From positions 238,502 through 302,501 of the forward strand of contig CABJAC010000002.1 of assembly GCA_902363455.1 (NCBI GenBank): 64,000 nucleotides of DNA, given 5' to 3'. Below are positions 16,048 to 26,265 of this stretch, in pieces. The position numbers and the translations under genes are program-made. Position 1 is the first letter of the stretch, and each line of letters starts with the position of its first letter. The notes under the pieces are model-generated. The model searched no databases and was not told the origin of the DNA. It saw nothing but the letters and a program-made list of their open reading frames with translations. This DNA is from Caryophanales bacterium (lineage in GTDB: Bacteria > Bacillota > Bacilli > Exiguobacteriales > Exiguobacteriaceae).

Positions 16048-18180
16048 ATGGCTATTCTTGAACTGCCGAATCAGCGGTTCGTCCTCGAAGGACAACACGT
16101 CGCGCATGTCGTGACGATCGGACAGCACGGCAAAGTGTTGCATACGTATTTTGGTGCCCGTCTGCCGTACCCATCCGACTATGAAGCATTACCGAATCCG
16201 GTACTTGCGCACAGTTCGTTTGAATCACCGGACGGTGTCGCCGTCTATGATTTCATTCCATTCGGTGAGATGGTCTACACAGAACCGACCTTAAAATCAG
16301 AGCGGCAGGACGGACAACGGATCAGCCAGTTTGCGTTTGAACGCGCCGAGACATCGGAGACCGGATTGACGTTATGGTTGTTTGATCCGTTACAGGAACT
16401 TCGTGTCGGGATTCGCTACGATCTGTACGAAGCTTACGATATCATCGGACGGTCGCTCGTGATTGAAAATACCGGCACACAATCGGTCCGGTTGACGACG
16501 GCCCAGTCGTTTGCGATGGGGATTTTGCAACGTCCGAACTTGAACCTGCATCACTTTGCGGGAACATGGACCGGCGAGTTCCAAAAACAAGTCACGCCAC
16601 TAACGCCGGGACGTAAGACAATTGACAGCCGACGCGGTGTGACAAGCCATCAGGCGAATCCATGGTTCGCTTTGGAACACGGTGCGACTGAATCGGCAGG
16701 CGAAGTCATTTATGGTCATTTCGCCTATTCCGGCAACTGGTCGATGCATTTTGAACAGGATGCGTTTGGTTTTGTTCAACTGTCGGGCGGTATGAATGCG
16801 TTTGATTTCAGCTGGACGCTGGAAGCGGGACAACAGCTCGTCACACCAGACTTTTATATCGGATACGCTGCTGACGGATTTGCCGGGATGAGTGCCCGGG
16901 CGCATGATTTCCAGCGTGACGTCATCATGCCGGAATCAGACCGGAATAAAGTCCGGCCGGTGCTCTACAATTCCTGGGAAGCGACCTATTTTGACGTGAC
17001 GGAACATGGACAACGCGCGCTCGTCAATCAAGCAGCTGCAATCGGTTGTGAACTGTTCGTCGTCGATGACGGCTGGTTCGGGGAACGAAACTCCGATCAA
17101 GCCGGTCTTGGCGACTGGGTCGTCAATCCCGAGAAGTTTCCGAACGGATTAACGCCGTTGATTGATTATGTGAAACAACAAAACATGCAGTTTGGTTTAT
17201 GGGTCGAACCGGAGATGGTCAATCCGGATTCGAATTTATACCGGACACATCCTGACTGGATTTATCATAGCCCCGGTGCCCGTCGGACGACCTCGCGCAA
17301 TCAGTTTGTCCTGAACCTCGGCTTACCGGAAGTGGAACAATTCGTATTCCGGATGATGGATGAACTGCTCGGGACTCATGCGATTGATTACATCAAATGG
17401 GACATGAACCGTGCCTTTTCAGAACCGGGCGTACCGGGTGCAACACCGGCAGCGCAACAGGAACTGTGGAAACGGCATGTCGATGCGTTGTACCGGATCT
17501 TTGACGGCTTACGGATTCGTCATCCGGAAGTTGATTTTGAAGCCTGTGCCGGAGGCGGCGGGCGGATTGATCTCGGGATTCTCAAGCGGACGGAACAAGT
17601 CTGGACGAGCGACAACACGGATCCACTGGATCGACTGGCGATTCAACACGATTTCTCGTTTGCCTATAATGCGAAGATGATGAGTTGTTGGGTGACGGAT
17701 GGTCCGAACTGGCTCAACGGTCGGAACTTGCCGCTTGCGACACGGTTCGTCTCATCGATGCAGGGCACGCTTGGCATCGGCGGCAACTTAAGCGAATGGA
17801 CGACGGAAGAATTAGCAGAAGCAAAAGAATGGATTGCAACATACAAGACGATTCGGGAAACGGTTCAATTCGGACGTCAACAGCGGATTCAAGCGGACGA
17901 TCAAGGCGCCTCGATCATGCAGTATACGGCGAGTGAACAAACGGTCATCCTGGCTGTTGCGCCGATGCGTCAGTATGGAATCGGACAATACAGCTTCCGA
18001 TTAAGAGGACTTGAGGCCACCGTCCTGTATCAGGTTGAAGGACGTACGCTCAGTGGTGCCTACTTGATGCAACAAGGAATTACCGTGACGTATACGAACG
18101 ATTATGAAGCACGTTGCTTGCAGATCAAACCAGTTCGTCGCGGCGTGACAACAAAACAGTCAAAGGAGCCAATCGTATGA
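16048..18180 (+). CDS. Alpha-galactosidase, GH36
   Basis: A 710-residue GH36 enzyme close to the AgaA/RafA size of about 730. A beta-sandwich N-terminal domain (1-300) precedes the TIM barrel. The nucleophile Asp is D452 in KWDMNR and the acid/base Asp is D522 in SDNTDP. There is no signal peptide. RBS AAGGAGGAG lies ahead of ATG 16048, 14 bases after the GH42 stop. It would release galactose from melibiose, raffinose or stachyose fragments. The last bases overlap the start of galK, so translation is coupled. Confidence 0.95.
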   Translation: MAILELPNQRFVLEGQHVAHVVTIGQHGKVLHTYFGARLPYPSDYEALPNPVLAHSSFESPDGVAVYDFIPFGEMVYTEPTLKSERQDGQRISQFAFERAETSETGLTLWLFDPLQELRVGIRYDLYEAYDIIGRSLVIENTGTQSVRLTTAQSFAMGILQRPNLNLHHFAGTWTGEFQKQVTPLTPGRKTIDSRRGVTSHQANPWFALEHGATESAGEVIYGHFAYSGNWSMHFEQDAFGFVQLSGGMNAFDFSWTLEAGQQLVTPDFYIGYAADGFAGMSARAHDFQRDVIMPESDRNKVRPVLYNSWEATYFDVTEHGQRALVNQAAAIGCELFVVDDGWFGERNSDQAGLGDWVVNPEKFPNGLTPLIDYVKQQNMQFGLWVEPEMVNPDSNLYRTHPDWIYHSPGARRTTSRNQFVLNLGLPEVEQFVFRMMDELLGTHAIDYIKWDMNRAFSEPGVPGATPAAQQELWKRHVDALYRIFDGLRIRHPEVDFEACAGGGGRIDLGILKRTEQVWTSDNTDPLDRLAIQHDFSFAYNAKMMSCWVTDGPNWLNGRNLPLATRFVSSMQGTLGIGGNLSEWTTEELAEAKEWIATYKTIRETVQFGRQQRIQADDQGASIMQYTASEQTVILAVAPMRQYGIGQYSFRLRGLEATVLYQVEGRTLSGAYLMQQGITVTYTNDYEARCLQIKPVRRGVTTKQSKEPIV

Positions 18181-19349
18181 CAGACCAGACACTCGAACAG
18201 ATTTTTGAACAACAATTCGGTCAACCGTCGACCCACCGATTTTTTGCCCCCGGACGAATCAATCTGATCGGCGAACATACGGATTACAACGGGGGTCACG
18301 TTTTTCCGTGCGCCTTGACGCTTGGGACTCACGCCATTGCCCGGAAACGAGACGATCAAGTCTTTCGTTTTTATTCCTTGAACTTTGAAGCCGACGGCAT
18401 CATCGAAGTGTCGGGAGATGATCTGACGCATCAACCGGTTCACGGTTGGGCAAACTATGCCAAAGGAATGATTCACGTATTGCGTGAAGCTGGGTACCGG
18501 ATTGACAAGGGATGCGACATTCTCATCAAAGGGGATATTCCGAACGGAGCGGGATTGTCTTCCTCGGCTTCACTCGAACTCGTCATCGGTGTGCTGCTTG
18601 ATACGCTGTATGAATTGCAGCTCGACCGGATCGAACTCGTTAAGTACGGTCAGCAGGTGGAAAATCAATACATCGGTGTCAACAGCGGCATCATGGATCA
18701 ATTCGCGATCGGCATGGGAAAAGCGGGCTCCGGTCTGTTGCTTGACTGCGAGACCCTTGATTATACGTATGCGCCGCTCGATTTATCGGGTTACACGATC
18801 ATCATCATGAATACAAACAAACGACGCGAACTGGCAGACTCGAAATACAATGAACGCCGTTCTGAATGTGAAGCAGCACTTACTTATCTGCAACAATACC
18901 GTCCGTACGAAACGCTTGGACAGTGGTCGACGGTTGAATTCGAAGCGGTTCCGTTCGAAGATGAACGATTGCAACGGCGGGCACGTCATGCGATTTCCGA
19001 AAATGAGCGGACGTTGCAGGCGCTCGATGCCTTGACGGAAGGACGGCTCGAAGCTTTTGGTCAATTGATGAATGCGTCTCATCGGTCGTTACAGGTGGAT
19101 TATGAAGTCACGGGACAAGAACTCGATACGCTGGTCGAGGCGGCCTGGTCGCAATCGGGTGTCCTCGGTGCCCGGATGACAGGGGCCGGTTTTGGCGGCT
19201 GTGCGATTGCGATCGTCGAAGACGAGACAGTCGAGATATTCATGACGGCAGTCGGTCGGCAATATGAGGCAGCAATCGGTTATCCGGCATCGTTTTATAC
19301 GGCAACCGTCGGGGATGGAGCACGCGAAGTAGAACAGGAGGTCATTTAA
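18177..19349 (+). CDS. galK: Galactokinase
   Basis: Phosphorylates galactose to galactose-1-phosphate with ATP. The 390-residue protein shows all three GHMP-kinase signatures: GRINLIGEHTDYNGG near residue 25, the ATP loop GAGLSSSASLE near 125, and TGAGFGGCAI near the C-terminus. The start ATG 18177 overlaps the GH36 stop codon in an ATGA junction and has AAAGGAG upstream. An in-frame start at 18114 would lie deep in the GH36 gene and is rejected. Confidence 0.97.
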   Translation: MTDQTLEQIFEQQFGQPSTHRFFAPGRINLIGEHTDYNGGHVFPCALTLGTHAIARKRDDQVFRFYSLNFEADGIIEVSGDDLTHQPVHGWANYAKGMIHVLREAGYRIDKGCDILIKGDIPNGAGLSSSASLELVIGVLLDTLYELQLDRIELVKYGQQVENQYIGVNSGIMDQFAIGMGKAGSGLLLDCETLDYTYAPLDLSGYTIIIMNTNKRRELADSKYNERRSECEAALTYLQQYRPYETLGQWSTVEFEAVPFEDERLQRRARHAISENERTLQALDALTEGRLEAFGQLMNASHRSLQVDYEVTGQELDTLVEAAWSQSGVLGARMTGAGFGGCAIAIVEDETVEIFMTAVGRQYEAAIGYPASFYTATVGDGAREVEQEVI

Positions 19350-20348
19350 ATGGCAGTACTGGTAGTAGGTGGGGCAGGGTATATCGGATCGCATGCAGTC
19401 TTTCAATTGATTGATGCCGGACAGGAAGTGGTCGTCATCGATCATTTAAAATCCGGTCACCGGGAAGCTGTTCATCCGGAAGCCCGTTTTTATGAAGGGG
19501 ACATCCGGGATCGGGCCTTTCTCGATACGGTCTTCGGGACGGAAGTGATTGATCAGGTCGTTCATTTCGCTGCCTTTTCGTTAGTCGGTGAATCGATGGG
19601 ACATCCGCTGGCGTATTTCGACAACAATGTCTACGGCACACAAGTGTTGCTGGAAGCGATGATGGCGCACGATGTCAAACAGATTGTCTTCTCATCGACA
19701 GCCGCGACCTACGGGGAGCAGGAACAGATGCCGATCCTCGAAACAGCTGTGACGAACCCGACGAACGCCTACGGCGAAACGAAGTTGATGATGGAGAAGA
19801 TGATGCGCTGGTGTGAGACGGCTTACGGTCTGAATTACGTTGCGTTGCGTTACTTTAACGTCGCCGGAGCCCGATCGACAGGTGAAATCGGGGAAGACCA
19901 TACACCGGAAACCCACCTTGTTCCGCTCGTGCTCGAAGTCGCAAACAATCAGCGTCCGGTGATTTCGATTTATGGGGATGATTATGCGACGGAGGACGGG
20001 ACATGTGTCCGCGATTATATCCACGTCGAGGATTTGATTGACGCCCATGTGCTCGCCTTGGACTACTTAAAACAAGGAAATCCGAGTGATGTCTTTAACC
20101 TCGGCTCAAGCCGCGGTTTTTCAGTCCGGGAAATCATTGAAGCCGCACGCCGCGTGACGGGACATGCGATTCCCGAGCAAGTCGTCGCAAGACGCGCCGG
20201 CGATCCGAGTACGTTGATTGCCGGATCGGATAAGGCGAAAACAGTCTTAGGCTGGAATCCTAGCCGGCCGGACATCGAAACAATCATTCAAGATGCGTGG
20301 CGCTGGCATGAACAACGTCCGCAAGGCTACAAGACACCGGTACGATAA
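19350..20348 (+). CDS. galE: UDP-glucose 4-epimerase
   Basis: Interconverts UDP-galactose and UDP-glucose. The 332-residue short-chain dehydrogenase fold starts with the NAD loop GGAGYIGS and has the catalytic pair Y141-x3-K145 (YGETK) and the preceding Ser/Thr stretch SSTAATYGE. Its start codon directly follows the galK stop, with an AGGAGG inside the end of galK. Normal length for the family. Confidence 0.97.
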   Translation: MAVLVVGGAGYIGSHAVFQLIDAGQEVVVIDHLKSGHREAVHPEARFYEGDIRDRAFLDTVFGTEVIDQVVHFAAFSLVGESMGHPLAYFDNNVYGTQVLLEAMMAHDVKQIVFSSTAATYGEQEQMPILETAVTNPTNAYGETKLMMEKMMRWCETAYGLNYVALRYFNVAGARSTGEIGEDHTPETHLVPLVLEVANNQRPVISIYGDDYATEDGTCVRDYIHVEDLIDAHVLALDYLKQGNPSDVFNLGSSRGFSVREIIEAARRVTGHAIPEQVVARRAGDPSTLIAGSDKAKTVLGWNPSRPDIETIIQDAWRWHEQRPQGYKTPVR

Positions 20349-20378
20349 AGAGAGAATGGATTTAGGGGAGTGAAGGCG

Positions 20379-21869
20379 ATGAACGAACTCATCAAACAAT
20401 TAGTAGAGCAGGCAATCCGTCAGCAGTTGATTCAACCGGAAGACGCGGTGTATGCACGAAACCGATTATTGGCGTTGCTGGGCGAAGCAGCTTACACGGA
20501 TCCGGGTACTGTCGACACCGCGTCGATTCCCGACATCTTGGATGCGATGATTGAACAACAGATTGCTGCCGGACAATTGGCAGCACGTCTTGACGAGAAA
20601 GAACGATTGGCAGCGGAACTGATGGATGTGTTCGTCGATCGTCCGTCGACGATCACTTCGACCTTCCGACGGTTGTATGCGGAAAGTCCGCAACAGGCGA
20701 CCGACTACTTCTATCAACTCAGTCAGGCGAACAACTACATTCAAACAAAACGAATCGCTAAGAATATTCAATACCAGGCAGATACGGTGTATGGTGAAAT
20801 CGATATTACGATCAACCTCTCAAAACCGGAAAAAGATCCGCGTGAAATTGCGGCGGCACGGACGGAAATCGTTGATTCGACCTATCCGACGTGTCTGCTC
20901 TGTGTCGAAAACGTCGGTTATGCCGGCCGCATCAATCACCCGGCCCGTGCTAACCACCGGATTGTTCCGCTTTCACTCGAAGGCGAAGCGTGGGCGTTGC
21001 AATACTCCCCATACGTCTATTACAACGAACACAGCATCATCTTGTCACAGACGCACCGTGATATGGTGATTGACCGTCAAGCGTTTGCGCGACTCCTTGA
21101 TTTCGTCGCTCAGTTCCCGCATTATTTTGCCGGATCGAATGCCGATTTACCGATTGTCGGCGGTTCGATTTTGACCCACGATCATTATCAAGGCGGTCGT
21201 TATGAATTTGCGATGGACCGGGCACAAGCGTTGCACCAGTTTGTTTTACCGGATCATCCGGACGTCACCGGCGAAACGCTGCACTGGCCGCTGACGGTCG
21301 TGCGCTTGAGCAGTTCCGATGCGTCGGTCTTGCTCGATGCAGCAGACGAGGTGTATCAGACCTGGTTGACATACGAAGATGCCGAGCATGAGATCATTGC
21401 GGCAACGGACGGTATCCGCCATAACACGGTCACACCGATTGCCCGGATGCGCGGAGAACGGTTTGAACTGGATTTGGTCTTGCGCAATAACCGGACGTCG
21501 GCGGAACATCCGGACGGCATTTTCCATACGCATGCGGATATTCACCATATTAAACGTGAGAACATCGGTTTGATTGAAGTGATGGGACTCGCCGTTCTGC
21601 CGGCCCGTCTGCTCAGTGAACTGAAAGAAGTCGAACAGTTCATCACCGGCACAAGCCAGGTCGCTCCGTCGCACCAAGCCTGGGCGGAAGAACTGAAGGC
21701 AACCTATGCCGGACAAGACGTATCAGACTATGTCCGCCAGGCTGTCGCAGCAAAATTCGTTCGCGGGCTCGAAGACTGTGGTGTCTTCAAGCAGACGGAG
21801 CACGGACAAGCCGGACTCGGGCGGTTTCTTGAGACAGTCAGCCGCCAAGTGGCAGGTGATCGACGATGA
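20379..21869 (+). CDS. galT: UDP-glucose-hexose-1-phosphate uridylyltransferase, class II
   Basis: Transfers UMP between UDP-glucose and galactose-1-phosphate. At 496 residues it belongs to the long class II form found in Bacillota, not the 350-residue E. coli type. Conserved segments NHPARANHRIVPL and the histidine motif THDHYQGG are present. ATG 20379 is preferred to GTG 20370 because AGGGGAG at 20364-20370 would otherwise overlap the start. It overlaps galM by four bases. Confidence 0.93.
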   Translation: MNELIKQLVEQAIRQQLIQPEDAVYARNRLLALLGEAAYTDPGTVDTASIPDILDAMIEQQIAAGQLAARLDEKERLAAELMDVFVDRPSTITSTFRRLYAESPQQATDYFYQLSQANNYIQTKRIAKNIQYQADTVYGEIDITINLSKPEKDPREIAAARTEIVDSTYPTCLLCVENVGYAGRINHPARANHRIVPLSLEGEAWALQYSPYVYYNEHSIILSQTHRDMVIDRQAFARLLDFVAQFPHYFAGSNADLPIVGGSILTHDHYQGGRYEFAMDRAQALHQFVLPDHPDVTGETLHWPLTVVRLSSSDASVLLDAADEVYQTWLTYEDAEHEIIAATDGIRHNTVTPIARMRGERFELDLVLRNNRTSAEHPDGIFHTHADIHHIKRENIGLIEVMGLAVLPARLLSELKEVEQFITGTSQVAPSHQAWAEELKATYAGQDVSDYVRQAVAAKFVRGLEDCGVFKQTEHGQAGLGRFLETVSRQVAGDRR

Positions 21870-22885
21870 GTGAGCACACAAAATCACTTCCAGAAATCGA
21901 TTTCGTGCGGCACACGTTGACGCAACACGGGATTGAAGTCGAGATTTGGAACTACGGCGGCATCATCAATGACATTCGTGTGGCCGACCGGGACGGCGTG
22001 ATGGAAAGTGTTGTTCTTGGACTGGAGACCGTCCAAGAGTATCAAAACCATTCCCCGTACTTTGGGGCGATTGTCGGCCGGGTCGCCGGACGCATCGGCC
22101 AAGCACGGATGGAAGTCGAGGGAACCGTTTATCCGTTGGCAGCCAATGAAGGAGAGCACCATCTTCATGGCGGGATTCACGGATTTGATCAAGCACTGTT
22201 TGAAGTCATGGAGATGACGGAAACGCGGCTCCATTTACGGCACGTCAGTCCGGATGGAGCGGAAGGTTATCCCGGTACTGTGACGCTGGATGCGATTTAT
22301 CAACTCGACGGTCTGGCGTTGACGTTGACGATGGAAGCGACGACGGACCAGACGACACCGTTGAACTTGACGAACCATACGTACTGGAACCTGTCGGGGA
22401 ACTTACGTCGGGATATTCTCGATCACCGTTTGCAAGTACCGAGCGACACGTACCTGCCCGTCGGAGATGATCTGTTGCCGACCGGAGAGGTTCGTGACGT
22501 GACCGGAACACCGCTTGATTTTCGTACCGGACGTTCGATCCGCAGTGGTGCGGAGTCCGGGCATCCGGAAACAACGGCAGCCGGCAACGGGTATGACCAT
22601 CCGTTTGTCTTGTCGGGACAAGCGATTCGACTGGAAGACCCGGCAAGCGGTCGTTTTTTGGAAGTGACGACCGATCAGCCGGTCGTTGTCCTCTACACCG
22701 GTACACAACTCGAAAAAAATTATACGATTCGCGGTGTCACTTCCCGTCCATCACTCGGTCTGTGTCTTGAGACGCAGATACATCCGAATGCCGTCAAAGA
22801 GGCATCTTTCCCGGATGTGTTGGTACGACCGGACGAGACATATCGCTGGGAAACGACGTATCGCTTCGGGACAGATGGTTCGTAA
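21866..22885 (+). CDS. galM: Galactose mutarotase (aldose 1-epimerase)
   Basis: Converts beta- to alpha-galactose, the form used by GalK. The 339-residue beta-sandwich protein has the substrate histidines in HHLHGGIHGFD and NLTNHTYWNLSG and the catalytic Glu near the end in LCLETQ. The start ATG 21866 overlaps the galT stop (ATGA). It is the last gene of the galactoside operon and a two-hairpin terminator follows. Confidence 0.95.
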   Translation: MSEHTKSLPEIDFVRHTLTQHGIEVEIWNYGGIINDIRVADRDGVMESVVLGLETVQEYQNHSPYFGAIVGRVAGRIGQARMEVEGTVYPLAANEGEHHLHGGIHGFDQALFEVMEMTETRLHLRHVSPDGAEGYPGTVTLDAIYQLDGLALTLTMEATTDQTTPLNLTNHTYWNLSGNLRRDILDHRLQVPSDTYLPVGDDLLPTGEVRDVTGTPLDFRTGRSIRSGAESGHPETTAAGNGYDHPFVLSGQAIRLEDPASGRFLEVTTDQPVVVLYTGTQLEKNYTIRGVTSRPSLGLCLETQIHPNAVKEASFPDVLVRPDETYRWETTYRFGTDGS

Positions 22886-22965
22886 AGGACGGACAGATGG
22901 ATTTCAGGCAACATGGGGACCAGTCGAACAAGAACCGTGTGTAACGAGTAATTCTTTTTTTACGA

Positions 22966-23029
22966 GACAAGGGTGGCAGATTATCATTCTGCCACCCTTG
23001 TCTTTGTAGAGACTGACTTTTGAGTCAGA
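22966..23029 (+). terminator. Two-hairpin terminator repeat, copy A
   Basis: The first hairpin has a perfect 15-base-pair stem (22966-22980 with 22988-23002, core GGGTGGCAGA / TCTGCCACCC). It is followed by TTTGTAGA and a second small hairpin CTGACT-TTTG-AGTCAG at 23013-23028. The same two-part element recurs at 56332-56396, and the first part is matched at 48246-48280. Confidence 0.85.
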
Positions 23030-23150
23030 CCCTTGTTTGTTTATCAGCGGCTTTTGCGCCCGCTTATCAGAACCAACGATTGTGGGAAAACAAGCAGGGA
23101 ACGACCGTCGGATTAGAGAAAGGGATGGGACACGAAAAGGAGGAGAGAAT

Positions 23151-23555
23151 ATGCGTTACCCAGCGACACCTTGCATTACTTTGAATGGCACAGCGGCGCA
23201 GGCGATTGCGTATTATGACCGGACATTGGGGTTAAAACCACGCCGCATCTTGTCGGAAACAAATGCGCTGGGGCAACAGGAAATCTTTCATGCCCATTTG
23301 GCAAATGGTGCTTTTGAATTGATGCTGTGGGACGTCTCGTCAGCGATTCCGGCGGCTTCCCACATCCTGCTGCTTCTGTCGTTTGAGACGACCGAAGAAA
23401 TTTCAGCCGCCTACACGGCACTGGCAGAGGACGGTCAGATCATGGAAGCGCTGGGCGTGCCGAGTTTCGGTGGGTTATATGCTCAAGTGACGGATCCTTT
23501 TGGGGTCACTTTCGTTTTGGAATACTCCGAAAACGAACGCGAATCAGCCGGTTAA
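23151..23555 (+). CDS. VOC-superfamily protein, PhnB-like
   Basis: A 134-residue protein of the glyoxalase/vicinal oxygen chelate fold in its PhnB-like form: a start resembling TPCITLNGTAAQAIAYY, a FHAHLANGAFELML strand and a DPFGVTFVLEY end. Two beta-alpha-beta-beta-beta units fit the length. ATG 23151 has AAAGGAGGAG upstream. PhnB-like proteins often lack a known enzyme activity; some are metal-dependent demethylubiquinone-type or resistance proteins. It stands alone and its substrate is unknown. Confidence 0.8.
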   Translation: MRYPATPCITLNGTAAQAIAYYDRTLGLKPRRILSETNALGQQEIFHAHLANGAFELMLWDVSSAIPAASHILLLLSFETTEEISAAYTALAEDGQIMEALGVPSFGGLYAQVTDPFGVTFVLEYSENERESAG

Positions 23556-23606
23556 CTGTAGCAGTTGCCGCTTCATATTCAACTTTTTAAGCAAGTGAGT
23601 CATACT

Positions 23607-23640
23607 AAAAAACCGGTCACTGTTCAGTTGACCGGTTTTT
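23607..23640. terminator. Bidirectional terminator
   Basis: A near-perfect stem AAAAAACCGGTCA (23607-23619) with TGACCGGTTTTT (23629-23640). It serves the VOC gene and the convergent dehydrogenase operon. Confidence 0.9.
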
Positions 23641-23643
23641 GGA

Positions 23644-25044
23644 TTACGACTTCGTCAAGATAGCTTGTTGCCGGGGTGACAAGTGGATAGCTTGTCCAAC
23701 CAAAGATTCGATGGCTTCCGTCCAGGCTTCATTCCGGCTCGGATGCGGCATGACCGGGAAACGGACATCTTCTTCTTTAGCCGCCATTTCAAGCGCTTGG
23801 GCAAAGGTGCCGGCGAGTTCAATCGATCCTTCGCCGATCATATGAACACCTAATAACAGACTCGTCGTGGCATCCGTGACGACTTTGACAAATCCACTGC
23901 CTGCTTCAATCGTCGTTGCACCATTGGCGTTTAAGGCGAATTGACCAACCCGGACGGCATGACCGGCATCCGTCGCGGCTTGCTCCGTCAATCCGATCGA
24001 GACGATCGGCGGAAGGGAGCGGATGACCGTTGGATAATAGGGCATCGTCGGATCAGGGGATTGTCCTGCCAATTGTTCGGCGGTTCGTTTGGCTTCGTGA
24101 ATGGCCCGTGTTGCCAGTGACGGACCGGGTGTAACGTCACCAATCGCATAAATATGGGGTCGGCTCGTTTGTCCGAACGGACCGACAGGAATCGTGCCGT
24201 CTTCTGCCATCGTCACACCGATGCGTTCGAGACCCAATTCCAGCGTGTTTGGAATCCGTGGTAACGAGTGGAATAAAAATGGAGCGGTCCAGGTCGTTTC
24301 CTGTCCTTCTTTGACGACGGTGACCGTCACTTCATCCATTGTCTCGATGGCGGTCACGATGCCCGTTACGAGTCGGATTTTTTGTTTTTTAAAGAGCCGT
24401 CGCAGTTCTTTGTCGAGGCTCGGATCGAGCTGAAACGCATCGGCGATCAATGTAACTTGTGTGCCGAGTGCCTGAAAACTCATTGCTGCTTCAATCGTGA
24501 TATAGTCCTGACCGATGATGACGAGCCGGTCCGGCAGGTCGGTCAGCTGGTAGAGTTGTTCCGCATTTAAGATGAGAGGGGACGTCTGCTGAAGACTATG
24601 GCTTCCGGTTGCGATCACGACATCATTGAACCGGTATGTGTCGAACTGATGTCCCTGTTCGACACCAATCCGGTCGTCCGCCAAGAACGAGGCGGTCCCT
24701 TGGATGTATTCGATGGCGTTTGCCTGGCATAAAGCTTCGACGCCGGTGCGTAACTGATGGACAATCCCGTCCCGATACTTCACCAATTGGTTGAAGTCAT
24801 GCGTCGGTTCAATCGAAAAACCGAGTGCCGTCAAATGGTTCATTTGTTGTTTCACTTCCGCCGCATGCGCAACGACTTTGGATGGAATACAGCCTTTGTT
24901 CAGACAAAGCCCTCCGAGCTGTGCTTGTTCAATTAAGGTCACTTTTCGACCCAATTGACTGGCGCGGATCGCAGTTGTGTAACCGGCCGGACCGCCGCCG
25001 AGAATCAACAGATCACGTTCTTGGGTCAGTTCACCAACAACCAT
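23644..25044 (-). CDS. Dihydrolipoyl dehydrogenase (E3) of the branched-chain complex
   Basis: A 466-residue flavoprotein that reoxidises dihydrolipoamide with NAD. The FAD loop GGGPAGYTTA is near residue 16, the redox disulfide is C47-LNKG-C52, and the C-terminal active-site His-Glu follows in MPHPSRNEAWTEAI. It ends the bkd operon and follows E2 directly with no gap. Its place in the operon assigns it to the branched-chain complex (LpdV/BkdE3 role) rather than pyruvate dehydrogenase. Confidence 0.93.
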   Translation of the reverse strand: MVVGELTQERDLLILGGGPAGYTTAIRASQLGRKVTLIEQAQLGGLCLNKGCIPSKVVAHAAEVKQQMNHLTALGFSIEPTHDFNQLVKYRDGIVHQLRTGVEALCQANAIEYIQGTASFLADDRIGVEQGHQFDTYRFNDVVIATGSHSLQQTSPLILNAEQLYQLTDLPDRLVIIGQDYITIEAAMSFQALGTQVTLIADAFQLDPSLDKELRRLFKKQKIRLVTGIVTAIETMDEVTVTVVKEGQETTWTAPFLFHSLPRIPNTLELGLERIGVTMAEDGTIPVGPFGQTSRPHIYAIGDVTPGPSLATRAIHEAKRTAEQLAGQSPDPTMPYYPTVIRSLPPIVSIGLTEQAATDAGHAVRVGQFALNANGATTIEAGSGFVKVVTDATTSLLLGVHMIGEGSIELAGTFAQALEMAAKEEDVRFPVMPHPSRNEAWTEAIESLVGQAIHLSPRQQAILTKS

Positions 25045-26253
25045 TTAGATCAACTCCATCAATAAAGTAGTGGGGTGTTCGATCAGTCCGGCAAACCGGT
25101 TTGTAAAGGCGACGGCGGTCGCGCCGTCCGCCACACGGTGATCAAAGGACATCGACAGATTCATCATCGAGCGGATGACGATTTGATCCTGGTCGTCGAC
25201 ACACACCCGTTTTTTCGTTTTGTGGAAGGCGATCAACGCCGTTTCCGGATAATTGATGATCGGCGTTGCACCTGTACTGCCGAGTGGTCCGACATTACTC
25301 ATCGTGAAGGTACTCGCTTTGAGGTCCGCTGCCCGTAAATCACCGGTCTTGGCACGGGTGGACAGATCCGCGACTTGTTGATGCAATTGTTGCATCGTCA
25401 GTTTGTCGGCGTCCCGGACAACCGGCACGATCAATCCGTCGGTCGTTTCGGTCGCGACTCCGATATGGTACTGCCGCTCCAAAAGAATCTGTTCGTTTGC
25501 TTCATCGAGCTTGGCGTTGAAGACCGGGAAGTCTTGCAAGGCGACGATCAAGGCTTTGATGAAAAAAGCGTTGACACTGATCGGTTTCCCGGCGGCTTTC
25601 AATTCTTCGCGCAATGCCAGTAAACGGGTCATGTCGACTTCTTCAAAGTGGGTGACATGCGGAATCGTAAAGAGTGACTGGGTCATCTTTTTGGCGATCT
25701 GTTTGCGGATGCCCCGGAATGGAATCGTATCAGCCGATGCAGATGGGACCTCGACCGCGACTGGACGCTGATCGGGCTCAGGAGTCGTTCCGCTTTCGAG
25801 GAAACGACGTACATCTTCTTCCGTGACGCGACCGGACGGGTCGACAGCCGGAACTAGTTCCAAATCGATGCCAAGATCGCGAGCAATTTTCCGCGTGTAA
25901 GGTGTCGCCAACACACGTTTTGGACGTTCCGTCAGGAGGGGAGTCACGGTTGGCTGTAGTTGTTGCGGTTGCTCGGACTGTTCAACCGTTCGTTCAACGG
26001 TGACTGCCGTTTGTGCTTCCGTTGCCTCGATCAATAACAAGACTGTCCCGACGCCAACCGTTTGTCCGACAGGAATTAACAGGTCCGTGACGACACCGGA
26101 TACCGGAGCCGGCAGTTCAGCGACCATCTTGTCAGTCGAGACTTCGACGACCGGTTGGTCAATCGTGACCCGATCGCCCACCTGGACCAGATAGTTTGCG
26201 ATTTCACCTTCCGTCATGCCTTCCCCCACATCATGCAATTTCACTTCAATCAT
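25045..26253 (-). CDS. bkdB: Branched-chain 2-oxoacid dehydrogenase E2 (acyltransferase)
   Basis: A 402-residue core enzyme that moves the acyl group from lipoamide to CoA. One N-terminal lipoyl domain has lipoylated K42 in STDKMVAEL. A Gln/Thr/Pro-rich linker leads to the subunit-binding domain (about 113-150), and the catalytic domain ends with the H-x3-D-G motif DHRVADG at about 371-377. ATG 26253 is preferred to GTG 26262 because AAGGAGT on the minus strand lies seven bases before it. A single lipoyl domain is normal for BkdB. Confidence 0.93.
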   Translation of the reverse strand: MIEVKLHDVGEGMTEGEIANYLVQVGDRVTIDQPVVEVSTDKMVAELPAPVSGVVTDLLIPVGQTVGVGTVLLLIEATEAQTAVTVERTVEQSEQPQQLQPTVTPLLTERPKRVLATPYTRKIARDLGIDLELVPAVDPSGRVTEEDVRRFLESGTTPEPDQRPVAVEVPSASADTIPFRGIRKQIAKKMTQSLFTIPHVTHFEEVDMTRLLALREELKAAGKPISVNAFFIKALIVALQDFPVFNAKLDEANEQILLERQYHIGVATETTDGLIVPVVRDADKLTMQQLHQQVADLSTRAKTGDLRAADLKASTFTMSNVGPLGSTGATPIINYPETALIAFHKTKKRVCVDDQDQIVIRSMMNLSMSFDHRVADGATAVAFTNRFAGLIEHPTTLLMELI

Positions 26254-26265
26254 CCTGCTCACTCC